From Shewanella sp. 1CM18E (GTDB taxonomy: Bacteria; Pseudomonadota; Gammaproteobacteria; Enterobacterales; Shewanellaceae), in assembly GCF_023161665.1 (NCBI RefSeq), contig NZ_JALNTW010000025.1, forward strand, positions 1 through 47,883: DNA of 47,883 nucleotides, read 5' to 3'. Positions 1 through 8,163 of this stretch are shown here, piece by piece. A model generated the notes under the pieces. It was not told the DNA's origin. It worked only from the letters and a program-made list of their open reading frames with translations, and did not search any database. Each line of letters opens with the position of its first letter. Position 1 is the first letter of the stretch. The position numbers and the translations under genes were made by a program.

Positions 1-155
1 CTTTGTTCAAGTCACATCTAATTGAGCTTCTAAAGCGATTGTCACCTGGTTCAAATCTCTTTCGATTTTCAAACCTCACTTCTTACTTAAAAGAAGACTG
101 ATTACGCTGCAAGTCCCTTGCTACCTAGGTAGTTGGCCTGCTGTGCCGTGTCAGT
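1..155 (-). other. rRNA operon leader (5' transcribed region, continues out of window)
   Basis: Read on the minus strand from the start site inferred at 155. It begins ACTGACACGG, the same start as E. coli rrn P1 transcripts. It contains hairpins at 109-121 (gcaag/cttgc), a 12-base palindrome at 121-132 (ctacctaggtag), and a stem near 80-97 (cttctt/aagaag). No 16S sequence is reached, so the 16S gene should lie just left of base 1. That placement is inferred from the promoter and leader. Confidence 0.75.
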
Positions 156-163
156 GGATGCGC

Positions 164-191
164 ATTATAGGGAGTTCTCGGACTAGCGCAA
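164..191 (-). promoter_or_regulatory. rrn P1 promoter
   Basis: On the minus strand the -35 is TTGCGC (186-191), the spacer 16 bases and the -10 TATAAT (164-169). The context AACTCCCTATAATGCGC followed by CCACTGACACGG is almost the E. coli rrnB P1 core, including the short spacer and GC-rich discriminator linked to growth-rate and ppGpp control. AT-rich DNA upstream (192-250) could act as an UP element. It drives the leader to the left. Confidence 0.85.
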
Positions 192-253
192 CCCTCTTTT
201 GTAATAAAACTAGCTTTTTCGAATCAAACGCATACTTATCAAACGATACGTAC

Positions 254-280
254 AAAAAAGGGGCTAAAAGCCCCTTTTCT
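254..280 (-). terminator. Rho-independent terminator of the ccmFGH-redoxin operon
   Basis: Hairpin aaaaggggct / agcccctttt with a 3-base loop. On the minus strand it is followed by a run of T. It lies about 20 bases after the stop of the last gene of the operon (301). It also separates the operon from the rrn promoter. Confidence 0.9.
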
Positions 281-300
281 CGCTATAAATGCTGTTGTAT

Positions 301-897
301 CTACTCAGCTTGGTCACTCACTTGCTCTACTTCTGCAGTTTGCGCAAGGAAACCTTTTATAAGTGTTACCGCTTTATCATCGTCCCAATCTACAAAGGTA
401 CGAACAAAAGCAATTAACTCACCTTCTCTATTAAGAATGAAAGTTGCTGGGATAGTATCTAACGGGAATACCTGACCCAGCTTTTGCTCTTTATCATAAT
501 AGGTATTGAAGTCTTCCATACCTAATGACTTTAGGAATGGTTCAACTTGCTTATTACCTTCTAGATCGATTGATACTGGTAGAACTTCAAAGTCATCCGA
601 TCCGATCTTGGCAGAAAAACGACTGATCGCCGGTAATTCTCTAACACATGGAGGACACCAAGTAGCCCACATGTTTACCATGATCACTTTACCTTTATAT
701 TGGCTAAAGTCGACTGCGCCACCTTTACTATCTTTAAATGGCACAGCTTCTATCGGAAATGGTTTAGGTAAAACACTAATTAAGTCGACACTAGATTGAA
801 CTTGAGTTTTGTCTTGCTTTTCCATTCCTGGGTAAGCTTGCGCGCCACCAGCTAACAACATAGTTGCAGCAACAAAGCCCACTAAGATCGATCTCAT
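301..897 (-). CDS. TlpA/DsbE-family thioredoxin-like protein of the ccm operon
   Basis: 198 aa periplasmic or membrane-anchored thiol-disulfide oxidoreductase of the TlpA/ResA/CcmG group. Residues 1-21 form a signal peptide (hydrophobic core, ending GGAQA). The redox motif WATWCPPC has cysteines at 81 and 84. Its start overlaps the ccmH stop as ATGA, so it is probably translationally coupled to ccmH. Ccm operons normally carry one such reductase (CcmG); this is a second one beside it. A role in reducing apocytochrome or CcmH thiols is inferred from context. The family is clear, but its exact substrate is not. Confidence 0.85.
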   Translation of the reverse strand: MRSILVGFVAATMLLAGGAQAYPGMEKQDKTQVQSSVDLISVLPKPFPIEAVPFKDSKGGAVDFSQYKGKVIMVNMWATWCPPCVRELPAISRFSAKIGSDDFEVLPVSIDLEGNKQVEPFLKSLGMEDFNTYYDKEQKLGQVFPLDTIPATFILNREGELIAFVRTFVDWDDDKAVTLIKGFLAQTAEVEQVSDQAE

Positions 898-1376
898 TTC
901 GCATCTCTCTTTAACAGACGATCAAGTTCTTGCTGGTCTTCTGTGGTTAGATCTTGATTATTCGCTTCAGCAATACGCTGCTTGCGGATAAAGAAGAAAC
1001 CAATCACACCACCAAATAGCAATAACGCGAATGGTCCTAACCAAAGAACGTAAGTTTTAGCTTCCATTCTTGGCTTATATAGGACGAATTCACCATAACG
1101 GCTTGTCATGAACTCGACAATTTCGTTATCAGCCTTACCTTCATCTACCATCTGATAAACTTCAAGACGAAGATCTTGAGCAACCGGTGAATTAGAGTCG
1201 ATCAGGTTTTGGTTTTGACATTGTGGACAACGTAATGAATGAGCTAGTTCAAGCGCACGCTTTTGGTTATCTACTGACTTAAACTGATATGTATCTACCG
1301 GTGTAGCATTAGCGAATAAAGCTACACTCATCAACATGATTACAGCTGTAAAGCTTTTTACTAGTGATTTGATCAT
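894..1376 (-). CDS. ccmH: Cytochrome c maturation protein CcmH (CcmH/CycL/NrfF family)
   Basis: 160 aa. It has an N-terminal signal peptide (about 1-24, ending FANA), the diagnostic motif LRCPQCQNQN with redox cysteines 50 and 53, and a C-terminal membrane helix at about 107-129 followed by a charged tail. CcmH reduces the CXXCH motif of apocytochrome c and works with CcmI and CcmF in heme ligation. This is the short form; the TPR part is a separate gene (ccmI), unlike the fused E. coli protein. It overlaps ccmG by 4 bases (ATGA) and the downstream redoxin in the same way. Confidence 0.95.
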   Translation of the reverse strand: MIKSLVKSFTAVIMLMSVALFANATPVDTYQFKSVDNQKRALELAHSLRCPQCQNQNLIDSNSPVAQDLRLEVYQMVDEGKADNEIVEFMTSRYGEFVLYKPRMEAKTYVLWLGPFALLLFGGVIGFFFIRKQRIAEANNQDLTTEDQQELDRLLKRDAK

Positions 1377-1924
1377 GATGCACCATCCTTCGCCGCTTCA
1401 GCTTGAAGCTCTTGCACCATTGGATAAAGAGTTTCTTTCCATACATTACGATCAATTGGACCAGCGTAACGATAACGAACGATACCTTTATGATCGATCA
1501 AGAAGCTTTCTGGTGCACCGTAAACTCCAAGATCTAAACCTAAGCGGCCATCGTGATCGAAAATATTGATCGCGTAAGGGTTACCTTCACGACTCAACTC
1601 ACGAATTGCTAACGCTCGCTCATCACGATAGTTAATACCGTAGATAGGTAGAATATCTTTACGCGCTAACGTCATTAGGAATGGATGTTCATATTTACAT
1701 GATGGGCACCATGTTGCCCACACGTTCAATAAGCCAACCTTGCCTTTTAGTGTTTCGTTAGTCACGGTATCCCCTGACTCTAACACTTCAAGTTGGAAAG
1801 CCGGAACCGGCTTTCCTTCTAACGCTGAATCGAGCTTTTGAGGGTTAAGGAAGAGTCCCTTATAAAGGAACACTCCCATACCTAAAAACACGACTAGTGG
1901 AATAAATAATACTAGCTTTTTCAT
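1373..1924 (-). CDS. ccmG: Thiol:disulfide interchange protein CcmG/DsbE
   Basis: 183 aa membrane-anchored thioredoxin-fold protein. The N-terminal helix (about 3-22) anchors it to the inner membrane, with the catalytic domain in the periplasm. The active site WATWCPSC has cysteines 73 and 76. The cis-proline loop (GVYGAPESFLID) is typical of CcmG. It passes reducing equivalents, usually from DsbD, to CcmH or apocytochrome c. It starts 16 bases after the ccmF stop and overlaps ccmH. Confidence 0.95.
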   Translation of the reverse strand: MKKLVLFIPLVVFLGMGVFLYKGLFLNPQKLDSALEGKPVPAFQLEVLESGDTVTNETLKGKVGLLNVWATWCPSCKYEHPFLMTLARKDILPIYGINYRDERALAIRELSREGNPYAINIFDHDGRLGLDLGVYGAPESFLIDHKGIVRYRYAGPIDRNVWKETLYPMVQELQAEAAKDGAS

Positions 1925-1940
1925 ACTGACCTTATTCCAA

Positions 1941-3911
1941 TTAAGCCGTTGCTAACTTGCTAGTTGCTTTCTTTACTGTACTTACAGCTTTTGCGCGGTA
2001 GCGCTTATCTGAAGCAGCGAAGAAGCCACCAACCATCATGAAAATAGAACCGAACCAAATCCAACGTACAAATGGCTTGTAGTTGATACGTACTGCGTAT
2101 TCTGTACGGCTAATTGGGTCGCCCATAGTGACATATAAATCGCGGAATAGACCCCAATCAATGCCAGCTTCAGTCATATCCATTGTACGAACATTGTATT
2201 GACGACGATCAGGTCTTAGCAAAGTAACGTAGTCATCACCTTGGTAAACTTCAATCTGACCTTGCTGTGCCGTGTAGTTAGGACCAACAACGTTTTTGGT
2301 TTCAGTGTAGTTAAAGGTGTAACCCGCTAACTCATGAGAGATACCAGGGCCCATACGGACGCTTTTCTCTAAAGAGTAGTTAGACACCATAGTCGCACCT
2401 ACAACAGATACAGCGATACCTAAGTGAGCGATGATCATACCTAATTGGCTACGACCTAAACGCGACATATCGATCGTGCCTTCTTTGGTCTTCACGATAT
2501 TGTAAGCAGCGCGGAATGTCATCAACGTGACCCAAACTGCAGTGCCGATACCAAATACAACCCAAACGTTAAACTCACCACCAGCTAGGAACGGTGCAGC
2601 TAAACCAACAACCGTAGCAATTACAGCTGGAATGATAAGCTGACGCTTAAGCTCGCCGGCTTTAGATTTCTTCCAACGAATGATTGGACCGATACCCATA
2701 AAGCCAAATAGTACTAGAACGATAGGAACAAATACTGCGTTGAAGTATGGAGGTCCTACTGAAATTTTGCCCATACCTAATGCATCGATTAGTAGTGGGT
2801 AAAGCGTACCTAGTAGTACCGTACCACATGCAACTGTTAGCAATAAATTACATACAAGTAGCATGGTTTCCTTAGATTTAAGCTCGAAACGCGCTGGACT
2901 GCTCATCTCGCTTGCTCGGAATGCGAACAAGGTTAACGAACCACCGATAGCTAAACCTAGTAGTAACAGAATAAACATACCGCGGCTTGGGTCTGCCGCG
3001 AATGAGTGAACTGATGTAAGTACACCAGAACGAACGATAAAGGTACCTAATAAACTTAGCGAGAATGCAAAGATAGATAGAAGTACAGTCCAGTTACGGA
3101 ATGCACCACGCTTCTCAGTTACGATTAATGAGTGAACCAGTGCAGTACCGATTAACCAAGGCATAAATGAAGCATTTTCAACTGGATCCCAGAACCACCA
3201 GCCGCCCCAGCCCAATTCGTAGTATGCCCACCAAGAACCTAGTGAAATACCACCAGTTAGGAATACCCATGCAGCTAATGTCCAAGGACGACTCCAGCGA
3301 GCCCATGCAGAGTCAAGACGACCACTCATTAGTGCTGCAATAGCAAATGCAAAGCTTACAGAGAAACCAACATAACCTAGGTAAAGCATTGGAGGGTGGA
3401 AAATCAAACCAACGTCTTGCAACATTGGGTTAAGATCACGACCTTCCATAGGTACTGGGAATAAGCGTTCAAATGGACTAGAGGTCAACACCATAAACAG
3501 GGTGAAACCAATTAGAATCATCGCCAATACTGAGAGAACACGTGCAGTAAAGACTTCTTCTAATCCCTTACTAAATAATGCAACCGCTGCTGCCCAAGCT
3601 GCTAGTGAGAACACCCAGAACAGCAAAGAACCTTCGTGGCCACCCCATACTGCGGCAATCTTAAAGAAGATTGGTAATTCCGAGTTTGAGTGATGTGCTA
3701 CGTAAGCAACAGAGAAGTCATCGACAGCGAAGCTATAGCCTAGCGCGACAACAGATAAGAAAATAAAGAAGAACATACCGTAACTAAGTGGCCAAGCATA
3801 GCGCACTAGGTATTGGTCTTTACGAGCTACACCTACTAAAGGGACGATGGCTAACAGCATGGCAAAAGCCAAGCCGATAATCAGCGAAAAGTGTCCTAAT
3901 TCTGGGATCAT
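1941..3911 (-). CDS. ccmF: Heme lyase subunit CcmF
   Basis: 656 aa polytopic membrane protein, the normal length for CcmF. It carries the tryptophan-rich WWD heme-handling motif at about 235-251 (GWGGWWFWDPVENASFMPW). Candidate heme-ligating histidines are His172 (IFHPPML) and His260 (ALVHSL). With CcmH and CcmI it forms the holocytochrome c synthase that takes heme from CcmE and joins it to CXXCH. It is the first gene of a four-gene minus-strand operon. Its ATG follows a purine-rich site (GAGGAAAACCC). Confidence 0.97.
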   Translation of the reverse strand: MIPELGHFSLIIGLAFAMLLAIVPLVGVARKDQYLVRYAWPLSYGMFFFIFLSVVALGYSFAVDDFSVAYVAHHSNSELPIFFKIAAVWGGHEGSLLFWVFSLAAWAAAVALFSKGLEEVFTARVLSVLAMILIGFTLFMVLTSSPFERLFPVPMEGRDLNPMLQDVGLIFHPPMLYLGYVGFSVSFAFAIAALMSGRLDSAWARWSRPWTLAAWVFLTGGISLGSWWAYYELGWGGWWFWDPVENASFMPWLIGTALVHSLIVTEKRGAFRNWTVLLSIFAFSLSLLGTFIVRSGVLTSVHSFAADPSRGMFILLLLGLAIGGSLTLFAFRASEMSSPARFELKSKETMLLVCNLLLTVACGTVLLGTLYPLLIDALGMGKISVGPPYFNAVFVPIVLVLFGFMGIGPIIRWKKSKAGELKRQLIIPAVIATVVGLAAPFLAGGEFNVWVVFGIGTAVWVTLMTFRAAYNIVKTKEGTIDMSRLGRSQLGMIIAHLGIAVSVVGATMVSNYSLEKSVRMGPGISHELAGYTFNYTETKNVVGPNYTAQQGQIEVYQGDDYVTLLRPDRRQYNVRTMDMTEAGIDWGLFRDLYVTMGDPISRTEYAVRINYKPFVRWIWFGSIFMMVGGFFAASDKRYRAKAVSTVKKATSKLATA

Positions 3912-4342
3912 GGGTTTTCCTCAGTCCTAAATCATGCATAATTAAGCATACACTTAATCATTACATACGTGTTTGCAGTTAACACTACTAAAAGGTACAA
4001 ATTTTAGCTCAGTTTAGTATTTGCTATTGTTAATGTCTGCCTATTTCGTACAAATATGGGTGACTTGTCGCATTCTTCACCTATCTTATTAACAAACACA
4101 CATAAACAATTGCATGTCACATTTCGCTTAAAACTGAGCGAATTTAGCGAAATTTTAAAGTCTGACTGACAAAGTTCCCGTAAGTTTCAAGAAAATTTAC
4201 AAATAGAATCAATCTGTGAACAAGTACTCAACTATGACCTTTTAAGGTTATATTACTGTTCAATGAATAATCTTTACGTATAATCTTATCCCTAGTTCAG
4301 CGGTGAATCCGCTTTTTCGCAAACGAAAGTGAAATAGACATA
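3912..4342. other. Divergent intergenic region between ccmF and ccmI
   Basis: 431 bases without a gene, AT-rich, and expected to hold promoters for both directions. The best match is the ccmI -10 at 4279-4284. An 8-base inverted repeat atttcgct (4121-4128) / agcgaaat (4146-4153) sits mid-region. I found no convincing promoter for ccmF and no clear FNR, ArcA or CRP site. Confidence 0.6.
4279..4317 (+). promoter_or_regulatory. Probable ccmI -10 element and leader hairpin
   Basis: TATAAT at 4279-4284, with no good -35 at 16-18 bases. About 15 bases downstream is a small stem, agcgg (4299-4303) / ccgct (4309-4313), running into five T. This resembles a weak intrinsic terminator within the ccmI leader. 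Its function is inferred. Confidence 0.4.
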
Positions 4343-5596
4343 ATGACCACATTCTGGATTTTAATAGCTTCATTTCTGTTGGTTAGCCTTGCGCTGATTT
4401 GGTTCCCACACTTCCGCCAGCAGCGTATGCTGAAAGCTGAAGAAGCGGGTGTACGTAAAGGCACTAACCTTGAATTATTCAATGAACGTCTCTCTGTTTT
4501 AGAAAAAGAACTTCAAGAAGATCTTCTCGATCAACCTGAGTTCGACGCTCTAAAAAAAGAACTTGAAATCAGCTTACTGCAAGATATGAAGCAAGGTGAT
4601 GATGAGTCACTCGTCAACAGCCTTAAGCCAAAAAGCATAATGTGGCCATCACTTATGTCAGCAGTTGTTATTGGTATATGTGGTTATATGTACTCAACAC
4701 TGGGTGCATACAAGAACCTTGACCAACCAATGACTGCAAATGATCCTCACGCAGGCCAAACTACTGAACAAATCATGTCTCAACGTGTTCAGATGATGGA
4801 AGCACAAGCACAGTCTGAACCAGAAAATAGCCAACTATGGTTTAACCTAGGTCACGCTTATATTTCTGCAAACCGTTATGACGATGCGATTAAAGCATTC
4901 GATAAGACAATGGATCTTGTAGGTGTTCACGCTGAGTTATTAGGCCCTAAAGCAACTGCTCTGTATTACCGTTCAAATCAACAAATGACCCCTGCAGTGC
5001 AAGATCTTGTTGATCAAGCTTTAGCACTTGATGCCGAAGACCCATCAACATTACTACTTGTTGGTATGGATTCATTCTTTACAGCTGACTACCCGAAAGC
5101 AATTGATGCATGGCAGTTAATTCTAGATAGCGACCGTACCGATGTAGACCGCGGTGCAATCATGAATGCTATCGACAGCGCTAAAATGAGAATGGGTTCT
5201 GAAAGCGCAATGCCAAACGATGATGCTCACAAGAACGTTAAGCCTAACGCAACAGCTAAAACTGTGACTGTAGAGGTTTCAATTACTCCAGAGCTACAGG
5301 CAAAAGTGGCTAGCACTGACATGCTATTTATCTTTGCTCGCTCTACTGAAGGTCCTAAAGTGCCATTAGCAGCGACTAAGATTTCAGCACAAACTCTACC
5401 AGTAACCATTACTTTAGATGACAGCACCAACATGGGTGGTAATGTTAAACTAAGTGATGCCAAGTCTGTTGAAGTTATCGCTATTTTATCTAAGCATGGT
5501 AGCGTAAGAGCGCAAGCTGGTGATATCCAAGGTACATTGGCTATGGTTAAGGTGGGTGATACGGCACAACTAGTACTAGATACTCAAGTACAGTAA
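4343..5596 (+). CDS. ccmI: c-type cytochrome biogenesis protein CcmI (TPR protein)
   Basis: 417 aa. It has an N-terminal membrane helix (about 3-22), a cytoplasmic loop with acidic/coiled-coil character (about 25-95), a second helix (about 101-118), then periplasmic TPR repeats (about 145-290; for example WFNLGHAYISANRYDDAIKA). The C-terminal beta-rich domain (about 310-417) is typical of CcmI. It is a chaperone that captures the C-terminus of apocytochrome c for CcmF/CcmH. It is transcribed away from ccmFGH, which is the Shewanella arrangement. Confidence 0.93.
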   Translation: MTTFWILIASFLLVSLALIWFPHFRQQRMLKAEEAGVRKGTNLELFNERLSVLEKELQEDLLDQPEFDALKKELEISLLQDMKQGDDESLVNSLKPKSIMWPSLMSAVVIGICGYMYSTLGAYKNLDQPMTANDPHAGQTTEQIMSQRVQMMEAQAQSEPENSQLWFNLGHAYISANRYDDAIKAFDKTMDLVGVHAELLGPKATALYYRSNQQMTPAVQDLVDQALALDAEDPSTLLLVGMDSFFTADYPKAIDAWQLILDSDRTDVDRGAIMNAIDSAKMRMGSESAMPNDDAHKNVKPNATAKTVTVEVSITPELQAKVASTDMLFIFARSTEGPKVPLAATKISAQTLPVTITLDDSTNMGGNVKLSDAKSVEVIAILSKHGSVRAQAGDIQGTLAMVKVGDTAQLVLDTQVQ

Positions 5597-5608
5597 TCCC
5601 CTCCTCTT

Positions 5609-5638
5609 TAAAAAAACCGGCAATAGCCGGTTTTTTTG
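5609..5638 (+). terminator. Terminator of ccmI
   Basis: A-tract, stem ccggc (5617-5621), loop aata, gccgg, then seven T. The A and T tracts let it work in both directions. It lies 12 bases after the ccmI stop. Confidence 0.92.
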
Positions 5639-5639
5639 T

Positions 5640-6150
5640 ATCTAATTATCAAGTTAGGCATTCACGCCTGCTTCACTCGATGTAGCTGTAAAGCCAATCT
5701 AAATAGCCGTAATTTATTTGAGCAAAGTTATAGACCTCCCATTGGGTATCCTAGCTAATTTCCGATTCAGGATTACTTAACACTTGCTCCGCAACCTAAA
5801 TTGTAACCTTATCCCCTACATCTTTAAAAGCTCATCACGACTGCGGTGTTTGTTAGCCAAATACTACTTATGTCTATTCAAAACATTATGCCTGTGAGTT
5901 AGATAAGCATTTTGCATCGTTAATTTAAAACGACCAGTGAAAGTGCGGCTTTGCGACACTAGTCAATCCTAAAGCTAATCATTCAATAAAAAACCACTGC
6001 TTGCTTAACTTTATGTACGATTTGCCACAACTATGGATATTACTAATGAGCGTTCTTTCATTGGCGATGAATAACACCTAAAGCAATCTATAACTACCAG
6101 TTTCGCGTGGAGATCCCCAAAACCACATACATATAGGTAAATTTCAGACA
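5640..6150. other. Gene-free spacer between ccmI and the cytochrome c5 gene
   Basis: About 510 bases between two convergent terminators. Stop codons are frequent in all frames and no protein or RNA family is recognisable. A small stem aggc/gcct lies at 5656-5669. Short strings such as cctaaagc recur here (near 5969 and 6078) and in the larger gap after ccmE (near 9787). It may be decayed DNA. Confidence 0.5.
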
Positions 6151-6151
6151 C

Positions 6152-6177
6152 AAAAAAACCGGCGGTAGCCGGCTTTT
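6152..6177 (-). terminator. Terminator of the cytochrome c5 gene
   Basis: On the minus strand, the stem GCCGGC-TACC-GCCGG is followed by seven T (aaaaaaa at 6152-6158). It starts about 20 bases after the stop of the cytochrome gene. Confidence 0.92.
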
Positions 6178-6198
6178 ATTATGTGACTAAGTAATCAC

Positions 6199-6492
6199 TT
6201 ACTTAGACATATACTCGATTGCTTTCTGGTAGTCTTCATCAGAACAATCGGTACACATACCACCTGGTGGCATAGCGTTTAAGCCTGATTTAACTGAAGA
6301 TACTAGCGCGTCCATGCCCTTACCTAAACGTGGTTCCCACGCAGCAGCATCGTGTGATTTTGGAGCACCAGCAACACCCATGCTATGGCATACTTGGCAC
6401 GCCTTGTCGTATACAGCCTTACCATCTTGGGCAAGTACGTTTGTAGACAGAGTCAAAGCTGCAGCTGCAGTCAGTGCTAATAATTTTTTCAT
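6199..6492 (-). CDS. scyA: Cytochrome c5 family monoheme protein (ScyA-like)
   Basis: 97 aa. I chose the ATG at 6492 because it opens a classic signal peptide (MKKLLALTAAAALTLSTNVLAQ, cut after about residue 21); the in-frame start 30 bases upstream would add a poor leader. It contains the heme-binding CQVCH (32-36), a probable distal ligand Met74 in the NAMPPGG segment, and the CTDC pair (80, 83) characteristic of cytochrome c5. It is a soluble periplasmic electron carrier. The symbol follows Shewanella, where scyA occupies this position between ccmI and ccmA. It is itself a substrate of the flanking maturation genes. Confidence 0.85.
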   Translation of the reverse strand: MKKLLALTAAAALTLSTNVLAQDGKAVYDKACQVCHSMGVAGAPKSHDAAAWEPRLGKGMDALVSSVKSGLNAMPPGGMCTDCSDEDYQKAIEYMSK

Positions 6493-6815
6493 CTTATACG
6501 TTCCTAATGCAAATTCTAACAAAGCTCACGCTGCCCTTTTAGGTTGGCAGACTTATTCTATATAGCGGCCTTAGGTTACTACAAAGTTCAACAAATCACA
6601 TCTTTTTGTGATATTAATCGTGATAATAGCCGTTTCACAAGACATAGTTCGCAAAAACGTTAATATATTAGCAATTGTTTAAAAAGTTCATAGAAAATAC
6701 TTAATATTCGAACTACATCAAATTGCTGACACTTAGAAACAAGCAAGACTAAACGCTTGAAACCGTATGTGTTAGTATCACTTGTGTTTTCATACAGCTT
6801 GATATAGAGGGCTCA
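6493..6815. other. Divergent promoter region, cytochrome c5 gene / ccmA
   Basis: 323 bases with no gene. For the cytochrome gene on the minus strand, TTGTAG (579-584 of the 6 kb block, i.e. 6579-6584) - 16 - TATAGA (6557-6562) is a plausible promoter. For ccmA on plus, the extended -10 TGTTAGTAT ends at 6778. An inverted repeat atcaca (6595-6600) / tgtgat (6607-6612) sits upstream of the cytochrome promoter. Confidence 0.5.
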
Positions 6816-7466
6816 GTGGTAGAAAAATCAAAAGCAACAACACTGGTATCAGCTAATAACTTAACTTGCATCCGAGAAGAGCGCATTTTATTTGATGAAC
6901 TTAGCTTCGATATCAATGAAGGTGAGATCGTTCAAATTGAAGGGCCAAACGGTGCGGGTAAAACAAGTCTTTTGCGGATCATCGCTGGTTTATCTCGTCC
7001 CTACGCCGGACAAATCAACTTTAAAGGTGAAGACATTACCCGTTGTCGCGACGAGTACAATGACCAGCTCTTGTATCTTGGTCATCTTGCAGGTGTTAAA
7101 AGCGAGTTAACGGCCGAAGAAAATCTTAACTTCAATTTAAGGATCAGTGGGTATGATGATTTCGATGCCCGTGAAATCCTAGCTAAGGTCAATCTTTCAG
7201 GTTTTGAAGAAGCACTCGCAGGACACTTGTCTGCCGGTCAACATAGACGAACAGCCCTCGCTCGACTTTGGCATACCAATTGTAAGATTTGGCTACTTGA
7301 TGAGCCTTTTACCGCAATCGATAAGAAAGGCGTAGAAGAGCTTGAACATCTGTTTTTAGCCCATGCAAAACGCGGCGGATGCGTAATCTTAACCACACAC
7401 CAAGATATGGGTGTGATTGGCGATGATATTCTACGTAAAATTCGTCTCGATTATCGCTTTGTATAA
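6816..7466 (+). CDS. ccmA: Heme exporter ATP-binding protein CcmA
   Basis: 216 aa ABC ATPase. Walker A is GPNGAGKT at 43-50, the ABC signature LSAGQ at 138-142, Walker B IWLLDEP at 158-164, and the switch His at 195. LSAGQHRR is the CcmA form of the signature. With CcmB and CcmC it forms the CcmABC complex, whose ATP hydrolysis releases holo-CcmE. It starts with GTG preceded by a GAGG site. It is the first gene of a tight ccmABCDE operon. Confidence 0.95.
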   Translation: MVEKSKATTLVSANNLTCIREERILFDELSFDINEGEIVQIEGPNGAGKTSLLRIIAGLSRPYAGQINFKGEDITRCRDEYNDQLLYLGHLAGVKSELTAEENLNFNLRISGYDDFDAREILAKVNLSGFEEALAGHLSAGQHRRTALARLWHTNCKIWLLDEPFTAIDKKGVEELEHLFLAHAKRGGCVILTTHQDMGVIGDDILRKIRLDYRFV

Positions 7467-7475
7467 GGTTTGGCA

Positions 7476-8162
7476 ATGAACAAAGGCATCAGTTATACCA
7501 AGGCGTTTAGCACACTGCTAAAGCGTGACTTACAAATTGCAGTGCGTCATCGCGGTGACATTTTTAACCCGCTATTATTTTTTGTCCTAGTGGTGACACT
7601 GTTTCCATTAGGTATTGGCCCTGAGCCACAAGTATTAACCAGGGTTGCACCCGGCATTATTTGGGTAGCAGCCCTACTGGCATCGATGCTATCGCTTGAA
7701 CGCTTATTTAAAGCAGACTATGCCGATGGTAGCTTAGAGCAAATGCTGTTAAGCCCGCAGCCATTGCCGCTAATGGTGCTAGCTAAAGTATTGGCACACT
7801 GGATATTAACTGGTGTACCTTTAATTTTAGTCGCTCCTTTATTAGCAGTGTTGCTACATTTAGAAGGTAACAGTTACGGTGCGTTAATTGCGACGCTAGC
7901 ACTAGGCACTCCAGTGCTAAGCTTATTGGGTGCTATTGGTGTTGCACTGACAGTTGGATTGCGTAAAGGCGGCGTATTGTTAAGCCTGTTAATTCTGCCT
8001 TTATATATTCCAGTTTTAATTTTTGCTACTAGCGCGATTGACGCTGCTGGTATGAATTTACCCTATGATGGTCAACTCGCTATTATTGGCGCTATGTTGG
8101 TCGGTTCATTAACGTTAGCACCTTTTGCAATTGGTGCATCCTTACGAGTGAGTACTAACTAA
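7476..8162 (+). CDS. ccmB: Heme exporter membrane protein CcmB
   Basis: 228 aa, all-helical membrane protein with about six hydrophobic segments; family length is about 220. I chose the ATG at 7476 over an in-frame TTG two codons earlier because AAGG at about 7465-7468 is well spaced from it. The N-terminal TLLKRDLQIAVRHRGD and the LERLFKADYADGSLEQ segment are typical of CcmB. It pairs with CcmA as the ABC permease. Confidence 0.93.
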   Translation: MNKGISYTKAFSTLLKRDLQIAVRHRGDIFNPLLFFVLVVTLFPLGIGPEPQVLTRVAPGIIWVAALLASMLSLERLFKADYADGSLEQMLLSPQPLPLMVLAKVLAHWILTGVPLILVAPLLAVLLHLEGNSYGALIATLALGTPVLSLLGAIGVALTVGLRKGGVLLSLLILPLYIPVLIFATSAIDAAGMNLPYDGQLAIIGAMLVGSLTLAPFAIGASLRVSTN

Positions 8163-8163
8163 A

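Noticed and set aside
6595..6612. CRP binding site
   Set aside because: The half-sites are in the order atcaca-N6-tgtgat, the reverse of TGTGA-N6-TCACA.
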